From Acidocella sp. (GTDB taxonomy: Bacteria; Pseudomonadota; Alphaproteobacteria; Acetobacterales; Acetobacteraceae): 5,478 nucleotides of DNA. Where the stretch lies: contig JAQNCU010000216.1 of assembly GCA_029077775.1 (NCBI GenBank), positions 1 through 5,478 of the forward strand. Reading direction: 5' to 3'. This document shows positions 1-5,354 of the stretch, in pieces. A program made the translations under genes and the position numbers. The notes beneath the pieces are model-generated. The model searched no databases. It had not been told where the DNA came from and worked only from the letters and a program-made list of their open reading frames with translations. The first letter of the stretch is position 1. Each line of letters starts with the position of its first letter.

Positions 1-824
1 CGGATTTAGACAACGCCCAGGCCTCGACCGACCCGCAGACCGGGCAATGGGACGTGAACATTACGTTCAACGCCATCGGCGCGCGGGCCTTCGGGGATGT
101 AACATCCGCCAATGTCGGCAAGCGGTTCGCCATCGTGCTGGACGGCAAGATCATCGAGGCACCGGTGATCCAGAGCGCCATTACCGGCGGCTCAGGCGTG
201 ATTACGGGGAATTTCACGCCGCAGAGTGCCACTGATCTGGCGCTGTTGCTGCGCGCGGGCGCGTTGCCGGCACCGCTGAACATTGTCGAGGAACAGAGCG
301 TGGGGCCGGAGCTTGGGGCCGATGCGATCCGCGCGGGGGCATTGTCGCTGGCTGCCGGGTTTGTGCTGGTGCTGGTGTTTATGGCGCTGTTTTATGGTTT
401 GTTCGGCTGGTTCGCGAACATCGCGCTGTTGATGAACCTTATGATCATGTTGGCGATCCTCTCGGTGATGGGGGCGACGCTGACGCTGCCGGGGATGGCG
501 GGGATTTTGCTCACGCTTGGCATGTCGGTCGATGCCAATATTCTGATCAATGAGCGGGTGCGCGAGGAGCAGCGCGCCGGGCGCAAACCCCTGGCGGCGC
601 TGGAGGCCGGGTATAAGCGGGCCTATGGCACCATTATCGACAGCAACGTGACGACATTATTGGCGCATGTGACCTTGTTCATTTTCGGCTCGCCGCCCGT
701 GCGTGGCTTTGCGGTGACCATTTGCGTGGGGATTATCAGCACCTTGTTCACGGCGACCGTGCTGGTGCGGCTGATCACGTCGCGCTGGTATACCGCACGC
801 CGCCCGGCCACGTTGCCTGTTTGA
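1..824 (+). CDS. secD: Protein translocase subunit SecD, C-terminal part (5' end outside window)
   Basis: SecD is an inner-membrane protein that, with SecF, uses the proton gradient to help the SecYEG channel release exported proteins on the periplasmic side. The reading frame is open from base 3 to a TGA at 822-824, giving about 273 residues. Seen in order: the end of the periplasmic domain (DGKIIEAPVIQSAITGG), the SecD signature LLLRAGALPAPLNIVEEQ with VGPELG, then the membrane domain with LPGMAGILLTLGMSVDANIL and NERVREE. The Asp of VDAN (bases 531-533) is the proton-relay residue known from E. coli SecD and Thermus SecDF. The last segment has FGSPPVRGFAVT where the family usually has FGTGPVRGFAVT, a small departure. 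The start codon and N-terminal half lie outside the window. secF follows after 11 bases, as in a typical secDF operon. The identity is very secure; whether this is the main or a second copy cannot be told here. Confidence 0.96.
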   Translation, partial: DLDNAQASTDPQTGQWDVNITFNAIGARAFGDVTSANVGKRFAIVLDGKIIEAPVIQSAITGGSGVITGNFTPQSATDLALLLRAGALPAPLNIVEEQSVGPELGADAIRAGALSLAAGFVLVLVFMALFYGLFGWFANIALLMNLMIMLAILSVMGATLTLPGMAGILLTLGMSVDANILINERVREEQRAGRKPLAALEAGYKRAYGTIIDSNVTTLLAHVTLFIFGSPPVRGFAVTICVGIISTLFTATVLVRLITSRWYTARRPATLPV

Positions 825-835
825 GAGACCTATCC

Positions 836-1774
836 ATGTTCGTGAAACCGCTATTCCGCTTTGTCCCCGACGGGACGAAAATTCGCTTTATGAAGGGAAG
901 GTTCGCCGGGCTCATCGTCTCGGCGGTGCTGTCCAGCGCCTCGGTGGTTTTGTTCTTCACCCCGGGGTTGAATCTGGGGCTGGATTTCAGGGGCGGCGTG
1001 GTGTTGCAGGTTGAAACGCAACAGCCCGCGAATTTTGTGGCGCTGCGGGCGGCACTGGCAAAGGCCGGGCTGGCTGACGCGGCGTTGCAGAGCTTCGGCC
1101 ATGGCGGCACAGGCGTGCTGATCAGCCTGGAGAGCCAGGCCAATGCGAATGCCACGCAGGCGGTGATCTCGGATGCTGAAACCGCACTGGGCCAGGCGGC
1201 ACCTGGGGCGAAGATTTTGTCCACACAGGCGATCGGGGCTTCGGTGTCGGCGCAATTATTCGCCCAAGGGCTGGAGGCGCTGGGGTTCAGTTTCGTGATG
1301 ATTTTGGCCTATATCTGGTTCCGGTTTGAGTGGCAGTTCGCGGTGGGGGCGGTGTCCACGTTGATTTTGGACACGACCAAGACCATCGGCTTTATGGTGA
1401 TTACGCGCATTCCATTCGATCTGGTGACGATCGCCGCGATCCTCACGATTATTGGCTAGTCCACCAATGACAAGGTGGTGGTGTATGACCGGGTACGGGA
1501 GAATTTGCGCAAATACAAAACGATGACGTTGCGTGACCTGATCGATCTGTCGATCAACGAGACGTTGAACCGCACGCTTGGCACGTCCGGCACGGTGTTT
1601 CTGGCGGCATTGCCGCTGGCCTTGTTCGGCGGTTCCGCGCTTTCAGGGTTCGCGTGGATCATGCTGTTCGGGATTGTGGTCGGCACATCATCCTCGATTT
1701 TCATCGCTGCCCCGATCTTGTTGTTTTTAGGGGAAAAGAGGTTGCGTCGCGGAAGTACCGCGCCAAAAAAGTAA
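836..1774 (+). pseudogene. secF: SecF, interrupted by an in-frame amber codon at 1457-1459
   Basis: SecF is the partner of SecD. The frame starts at ATG 836, preceded by a weak GAGAGA ribosome site, and would end at TAA 1772-1774 (312 codons, normal for the family). Codons 1-207 show the N-terminal membrane segment (about 22-42), the GLDFRGG motif (48-54), a periplasmic domain and YIWFRFEWQFAVG (159-171). Codon 208 is TAG, where the family has Tyr in IIGYSxND. The same frame resumes as STNDKVVVYDRVREN, then TLGTSGT and GIVVGTSSSIFIAAP, all well conserved, so there is no frameshift. Translation stopping here would lose Asp212 (equivalent to E. coli SecF Asp213) and the last membrane segments, which would very likely inactivate SecF. 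The segment LILDTTKTIG (176-185) lacks the His of the usual HD motif and puts a Lys in a membrane helix. The C-terminal GSTAPKK comes from a tandem repeat. Alternatives are a sequencing error, readthrough, or a split gene restarting at a GTG near 1472-1478. Confidence 0.9.
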
Positions 1775-1821
1775 GCGGAAGTACCGCGCCAAAAAATGAG
1801 CGGAAGTACCGCGCCAAAAAA
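1749..1821. repeat. Three tandem copies of a 22-base unit at the 3' end of secF
   Basis: Three identical 22-base units lie at 1749-1770, 1775-1796 and 1800-1821. Each consists of GCGGAAGTACCGCGCC followed by six A, and they are separated by GTAA, TGA and (after the third) GTAA, so the period is 26 then 25 bases. A decayed fourth start (GCGGCGGCACCG) follows at 1826. Unit 1 encodes the last residues of SecF (GSTAPKK) and its TAA. Unit 3 is 51 bases on, in the same frame, and again spells GSTAPKK plus TAA. Each unit has a small inverted repeat (GCGG-AAGTA-CCGC). Read on the minus strand, that hairpin is followed by TTACTTTTTT or TCATTTTTT, which resembles a weak terminator. Slippage duplication of the gene end is the simplest origin. 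Confidence 0.9.
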
Positions 1822-1849
1822 GTAAGCGGCGGCACCGTACAGTGGATGT

Positions 1850-1868
1850 GACCGCCGAATCGGTTTTT
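1850..1868 (+). terminator. Possible weak intrinsic terminator after secF
   Basis: ACCG (1851-1854) can pair with CGGT (1861-1864) around a six-base loop, with one more G-T wobble pair, and the stem runs into five T (1864-1868). It sits about 75 bases after the secF stop and before the EAL gene promoter region, where an end of the sec transcript is expected. The stem is short, so this is a weak call. Confidence 0.25.
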
Positions 1869-1898
1869 GATGGCCAATGGGCCTGCTGATTCAATCAT

Positions 1899-1966
1899 AA
1901 AATTAATTTTTTCGTCACGACCGTCGCTATCTTGCGATCTATACATTTAATGGTACAAAATTAATT
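1899..1966. repeat. AT-rich repeated element upstream of the EAL gene
   Basis: AAAATTAATT occurs exactly at 1899-1908 and again at 1957-1966. The first copy extends to a perfect 12-base palindrome (AAAATTAATTTT, 1899-1910). The second copy overlaps the candidate -10 box and transcription start of the EAL gene. The overlapping sequence at 1893-1905 matches the general IHF consensus with one mismatch, which is weak evidence. The element could be an operator pair or simply AT-rich spacer. Confidence 0.35.
1932..1959 (+). promoter_or_regulatory. Candidate sigma-70-type promoter for the EAL gene
   Basis: TTGCGA (1932-1937) and TACAAA (1954-1959) are spaced by 16 bases and each match four of six consensus positions. 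They lie in an AT-rich stretch that stands out from the GC-rich surroundings. Transcription would begin near 1966, giving a leader of about 20 bases with GGAA (1976-1979) as a weak ribosome site before ATG 1989. Inferred from pattern only. Confidence 0.3.
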
Positions 1967-1988
1967 CTGAATGTTGGAAATTTAGACG

Positions 1989-2867
1989 ATGTCTACGGTC
2001 CTTAATGACAACGCCCTGATGGCGGCGATACGGGTGAGCTATCAGCCGGTAGTCAGGCTGACGGATCTGGGCACAGATTATGTGGAGGTGCTGGCGCGGG
2101 CGGCGGATGAGGATGGCCTGCTGCACGGGCCTAAGCGTATTGTCGACGCGATGACCTTCGGCGCGCGCTCGATGCGGTTGACCGGGCACATCATGCGGGC
2201 GGCGTTGCGCGAATATGTGGATATGGGCTTTGGCGCGCGCGCACTGGCATTCGCGTTCAATCTGCCGCTCGATGCGATGATGGAGCCAGGGTTGGTGGGG
2301 CGGGTCGATGCGATCCGCGCGAAGCTGGGGTTGCCCGCGCGCATGATCCGTTTTGAGCTGACCGAGCGCCACACTGTGCACGACCTGCGGGCCGCCGAAG
2401 CGGTGATCGCGGCGCTACATGAGGCGGGGTATGGGTTGGCGCTGGATGACGTGACACCCGACATGCCGCATTTGACGGCGCTGATGGCAATGCGGGTAAA
2501 CGCGATCAAGCTGGACCGCAGTGTTGTGACAGATCACCAGCAAGCCGGGTTTATCCGCGACATTGTGGCGAGCACCCGCATGAATGGGCAGGCCGTCATC
2601 GCCGAGGGGATCGAGACCGAGGCGTTGCTGGCGGCGATGCGCGGCCTCGGTGTTTCCCACGGGCAGGGGTTTTTATTTTCCCGCGCGCTGCCCGCTGAGG
2701 ACTTACATGCGTATTTGACTATGGAGAGCCATTTACGCCGCCAGGCCGAAGCGACGCAAAGCATCGCTGCGCATCACGCTGACCTGACCGCCGCTCTCGC
2801 TCTGGACCTCGCCAGGGGGGGCGGTGACTTCAACACTGCCGGGCGGCAGAATGGTGGCGGGCTCTAA
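1989..2867 (+). CDS. Stand-alone EAL-domain protein, cyclic di-GMP phosphodiesterase-like, with altered loop 6
   Basis: EAL domains hydrolyse the second messenger cyclic di-GMP to pGpG using two metal ions. This 292-residue protein is almost only the domain (about 14-243), with no GGDEF, sensor or membrane segment, so it is probably cytosolic. Seen: YQPVV (18-22), EVL in place of EAL with the metal-binding Glu33 kept, Asn91 in FNLP, Glu123 in FELTE, Asp153-Asp154, Lys174 and Asp176 in IKLDRS, AEGIE (205-209) and Gln226 in GQGFLFSR. The expected DDFGTGYSS loop after the Asp pair is instead DDVTPDMPH. In this family loop 6 is known to support dimerisation and catalysis, so activity may be low or absent. 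Residues 249-292 lie beyond the domain and are encoded opposite the end of the converging hydrolase gene. The start ATG 1989 follows a weak GGAA and fits the domain edge; the TAA is at 2865-2867. It could be a degenerate cyclic di-GMP receptor instead of an enzyme. Confidence 0.88.
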   Translation: MSTVLNDNALMAAIRVSYQPVVRLTDLGTDYVEVLARAADEDGLLHGPKRIVDAMTFGARSMRLTGHIMRAALREYVDMGFGARALAFAFNLPLDAMMEPGLVGRVDAIRAKLGLPARMIRFELTERHTVHDLRAAEAVIAALHEAGYGLALDDVTPDMPHLTALMAMRVNAIKLDRSVVTDHQQAGFIRDIVASTRMNGQAVIAEGIETEALLAAMRGLGVSHGQGFLFSRALPAEDLHAYLTMESHLRRQAEATQSIAAHHADLTAALALDLARGGGDFNTAGRQNGGGL

Positions 2868-3674
2868 TTCACGGACGATGCCCTCGGCCTCAAGCTTGTG
2901 CAGATGCGCCAGCACGTTGCGCTGGGCGGCGACTTTTAAATACGGGTCGGTTTTGTCGTAGAGTTTCGCGGCGAGGGCGACCACGCTCCAATCCTGGGTT
3001 TTTAGCTGGTCGAGGATGGTGCGCTCGCGGTGCTGGCGGTGCGATAAAAGCTGGCGGACCATGGCCCGCGGGTCTGGCAACACGGGCCCATGCCCGCCGA
3101 GATAGAGGTCGTCATCGCGCGTCAGCAGCAATTCCAGCGATCGGTAATAGGCCTGCATATTGCCATCGGGCGGGCTGACGATGGAGGATGACCAGGACAT
3201 GACATGGTCACCGCTGAACAGGATTTTGCGGCCATCGGCGGCGAGGTACTGGAAGCAGAGATGATCAGCCGCATGGCCCGGCGTAAAAATGGCGGTGAAG
3301 CCCGCGACCTCATCGCCGTCGGCGAGTTTGATCTCCGGCGTGAAGCCGGCTTTGGCGCTGTGCTGATAGGCGTGAACAGGCAGGCCCGTGGCGGACTGGA
3401 GAGCGGCGAGCCCGCCCCAATGGTCACCATGCGTGTGCGTGAGCAGGATGCGGCGCAGGGGCTTCTCACCCAGGGCGGCGCGTATGTCCTGCGTGTGCTG
3501 GGGGTCCGGCGGGCCGGGGTCCAGCAACGTGACGCCGCTCGCGTCCTCGATGATGTAGGTGTTGGTGCCTAGATAGGTCATCACGCTGGGGTTGCGGGCG
3601 ACGATGCGGCTGATGCCAGGCAAGACGGGTTGGGCGACGCCGCGTGGCGGCTCGGATTCGGTAAAAAAGGCCAT
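2733..3674 (-). CDS. MBL-fold metallo-hydrolase, LACTB2/glyoxalase-II-like
   Basis: A 313-residue metallo-beta-lactamase-fold protein with no signal peptide, so likely cytosolic. All metal-ligand motifs are present: THTHGDHWGG (79-88, the HxHxDH motif), His134 in TPGHAADH, Asp156 in FSGDH and His195 in GGHGP. The N-terminal part (TYLGTNTYII, 33-42, then LLDPGP, 50-55) is typical of the LACTB2-like branch. After the catalytic domain comes a winged-helix-like C-terminal region (about 212-268, ending AHLHKLEAEGIV) also typical of that branch. The human member is a nuclease; for bacterial members the substrate is mostly unknown, so I give none. Residues 270-313 are a Pro/Gly/Ser-rich tail outside the recognised fold, encoded opposite the end of the EAL gene. 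ATG 3674 has no strong ribosome site. The possible small membrane protein gene lies upstream on the same strand with about 60 bases between, so the two may be co-transcribed. Not an antibiotic-degrading beta-lactamase by its motifs. Confidence 0.92.
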   Translation of the reverse strand: MAFFTESEPPRGVAQPVLPGISRIVARNPSVMTYLGTNTYIIEDASGVTLLDPGPPDPQHTQDIRAALGEKPLRRILLTHTHGDHWGGLAALQSATGLPVHAYQHSAKAGFTPEIKLADGDEVAGFTAIFTPGHAADHLCFQYLAADGRKILFSGDHVMSWSSSIVSPPDGNMQAYYRSLELLLTRDDDLYLGGHGPVLPDPRAMVRQLLSHRQHRERTILDQLKTQDWSVVALAAKLYDKTDPYLKVAAQRNVLAHLHKLEAEGIVRELEPATILPPGSVEVTAPPGEVQSESGGQVSVMRSDALRRFGLAA

Positions 3675-3733
3675 GAGCCATCATGCGTTGCCGTGGGGGC
3701 GGATGTAAACGCCCCTGGCGGGAATGCCGGGGA

Positions 3734-3901
3734 TCAGCCTACCGTGTAAAGCAAGCCGAGAATGGCGAAGACGCCGAGCACGCAAATGGCCCCCAGAAGG
3801 GCGGCAAGCAAGCCAGGCCGGGGTGGCGGCGAGGTTTTACGGTGTGCCGGCAAGCTGCTGCGGGACTCCCCGGATATTGATCCGAATTCTTTTATATTCA
3901 T
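3734..3901 (-). CDS. Possible small single-span membrane protein (55 residues), function unknown
   Basis: From ATG 3901 to TGA 3734 the minus strand encodes 55 residues: a polar N-terminal part, a Pro-rich stretch (SPPPRPG, 24-30) and one hydrophobic helix (LLAALLGAICVLGVF, about 31-45, continuing to AILGLL), ending YTVG. This shape, Pro-rich linker plus one membrane span, suggests a small inner-membrane protein with its N-terminus most likely in the cytoplasm. I do not recognise a family. An in-frame start at 3943 (three ATG in a row, with GGGA upstream) would add 14 residues; neither start has a convincing ribosome site. It lies between divergent DUF445 and the co-directional hydrolase, where some gene or leader would be expected. 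The same frame stays open far upstream as an antisense shadow of the DUF445 gene, so openness alone is no evidence; the residue pattern is. Confidence 0.5.
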   Translation of the reverse strand: MNIKEFGSISGESRSSLPAHRKTSPPPRPGLLAALLGAICVLGVFAILGLLYTVG

Positions 3902-4088
3902 TTGTTTATATCCCGATATGTCGAAATTTGTCCGCATCATCATGGCGGTTTTCCCGGTTCTTGTTTCCACGTTGAAGCATGCGCCGGAATGCGCGGAAAA
4001 GGCAATATAATCCTGTGTAACCGGGGCCGGACGCGGCCGGGCCCGCGCGAGGATTGCGCGCGCGGCGGCCCGGACTGTATGCTTTGGC
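3902..4088. promoter_or_regulatory. Divergent intergenic region with possible -10 box and leader hairpin before the DUF445 gene
   Basis: This spacer separates the minus-strand small protein from the plus-strand DUF445 gene, so it should hold promoters for both. A perfect TATAAT lies at 4006-4011 on the plus strand, but no good -35 box is at 16-18 bases; TTGAAG (3972-3977) is 28 bases away, too far. Downstream, 4037-4073 can form a strong hairpin: CCGGGCC (4037-4043) pairs with GGCCCGG (4067-4073) and CGCGCG (4044-4049) with CGCGCG (4057-4062), with a seven-base loop and a four-base bulge. It ends 15 bases before ATG 4089 and would be in the leader of a transcript starting near 4018. There is no T tract, so it is not a terminator. 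Confidence 0.35.
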
Positions 4089-5354
4089 ATGGCTAATGAC
4101 CCGGATGCAGGACTGCGCGCATCGCTCGCCCGGCATAAATTATTTGCTTCGGCGCTGTTGGTGCTGATGGCGCTGCTCACCGTGGCCGGGTATCTGATGC
4201 CGCCTGGATTATGGGCGGGGCTGATACGTGATGCAGCCCGCGCCGGGTTTATCGGTGGGGTGGCGGATTGGTTTGCGGTGACGGCTTTGTTCCGCCACCC
4301 GCTGGGGCTGCCGATCCCGCATACCGCGATTTTGCCCGCGCAGAAGGAAAGGCTGGGCCAGGCGCTTGGGCGGTTTGTCGCGTCGCATGTGTTCACCCCG
4401 GCGGATGTCAGCCGGTTTTTGGGTACGCTCGATTCGCCGGGGATTCTCGCGCGATTTCTAAATGACCAGACAGCTACACGGCCCGCCGCCGAGGCGCTGG
4501 CGGGGATGCTGCCAAAGCTGCTGGCGAGCCTGGAGGATGGGCGGGCGCGCAAGCTGATGGCCCGGTTGCTGCCACGGGTGATCGGCGGGCAGGCCGCCGG
4601 GGTGATCGTGGCGCGCGCTTTGGGCGGGTTGGTGGAAGGCGGGCGACACCAGGAAGTGTTTTCATTTATTTTGAACCAGTTGAAAGAGAGTTTGCAGGCC
4701 CGCGAGGAGGTGTTGCGTGACGCGATCCGTGAGCGCGTGCGCGAACAAGGTGGCCGCCTTGTGGGGTGGGCGATCGGCGCCTCGGTGGCCAAACGGGTGC
4801 TGACGGCGGTGAACGCCGAGCTGGAGCGCGTGAGCCCCGACAGCTCCGAGATGCGCGATGCCTTCGATGAATGGGTGCGCCGGGAGATTAATCGGCTGGA
4901 GAGCGACCCGGCGCGGGCCGCTGAGCTGGGGCGGGCCATGCAGGGTGTGCTGGCGCATGACACCGTGAAAGCCTGGGCCTGGGATGTATGGGCACGGTTG
5001 CGCCGGGCGCTGGAAGCGGATGCCGTGCGGCCGCATGGGCGGTCTGTTGCCGTTATCGAGGGCGCGCTGGCGACGCTGGGACAAAGTTTGACGCAGGATA
5101 AGGCCGCGCAGGACCGGGTGAATGCGGCGGTGCAGACCATGGTTTTGAAATTATTACCCACCGCGCAGGCTGAGATGGCGGGGTTTATCGGTCGCGTGGT
5201 GGGGGCCTGGGATGCCGGCATGATCACCGACAAGCTGGAATTGCGGGTGGGACGGGACCTGCAATATATCCGGGTGAACGGCACGCTGGTGGGGTTTTTG
5301 CTGGGTGGGGCGATCAATTTACTGGCCTTGGCCGCCGCGCATGGGAAATGGTAG
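4089..5354 (+). CDS. DUF445 family (YjiN-like) membrane protein
   Basis: A 421-residue protein matching the DUF445 family, close in size to E. coli YjiN. The N-terminal hydrophobic helix (about 18-38) is followed by the family hallmark GGVADWFAVTALFRHPLG (56-73) with PIPHTAILP (75-83), then GRFVASHVF. A long middle part, mostly charged helices (about 85-380), follows; it has Arg/Glu-rich stretches such as DAIRERVREQGG (211-222) and may be coiled or elongated. The C-terminal hallmark is LELRVGRDLQYIRVNGTLVG (383-402), leading into a final hydrophobic segment (about 398-416). It probably has both ends in the inner membrane with the middle outside or inside; I cannot tell which. The family function is not established, so none is assigned. 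ATG 4089 has a poor ribosome site but fits the family start. Stop is TAG (5352-5354), showing that this organism uses TAG as a normal stop here. The next gene starts at or just after this stop. Confidence 0.93.
   Translation: MANDPDAGLRASLARHKLFASALLVLMALLTVAGYLMPPGLWAGLIRDAARAGFIGGVADWFAVTALFRHPLGLPIPHTAILPAQKERLGQALGRFVASHVFTPADVSRFLGTLDSPGILARFLNDQTATRPAAEALAGMLPKLLASLEDGRARKLMARLLPRVIGGQAAGVIVARALGGLVEGGRHQEVFSFILNQLKESLQAREEVLRDAIRERVREQGGRLVGWAIGASVAKRVLTAVNAELERVSPDSSEMRDAFDEWVRREINRLESDPARAAELGRAMQGVLAHDTVKAWAWDVWARLRRALEADAVRPHGRSVAVIEGALATLGQSLTQDKAAQDRVNAAVQTMVLKLLPTAQAEMAGFIGRVVGAWDAGMITDKLELRVGRDLQYIRVNGTLVGFLLGGAINLLALAAAHGKW

Noticed and set aside
775..1255. Minus-strand open frames opposite secD and secF
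   Set aside because: No recognisable motifs; they mirror the conserved Sec coding frame on the plus strand.
1457..1459. TAG read as pyrrolysine or a reassigned sense codon throughout the genome
   Set aside because: The DUF445 gene ends in TAG, and reading through it gives unlike-protein sequence. No pyrrolysine genes are visible. Local suppression at secF remains possible but unproven.
1749..1821. Tandem repeats as a mini CRISPR array
   Set aside because: The spacers are only 3-4 bases and nearly the same, the unit overlaps coding sequence, and no cas genes are present.
1872..1912. GGCC-AATG-GGCC hairpin followed by a T run as a terminator
   Set aside because: The T run begins about 24 bases after the stem, too far for an intrinsic terminator.
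1947..2764. Several minus-strand open frames opposite the EAL gene
   Set aside because: Arg/His/Pro-rich shadow sequences without domains; the plus frame has all EAL motifs in order.
3204..3572. Plus-strand open frame of about 122 codons inside the hydrolase gene
   Set aside because: Antisense shadow of a gene with a complete set of metal-binding motifs; no ribosome site or known motif.
2733..3674. Hydrolase as an antibiotic-resistance beta-lactamase
   Set aside because: No signal peptide, and the N-terminal TYLGTNTYII and C-terminal winged-helix region match LACTB2-like hydrolases, not class B beta-lactamases.
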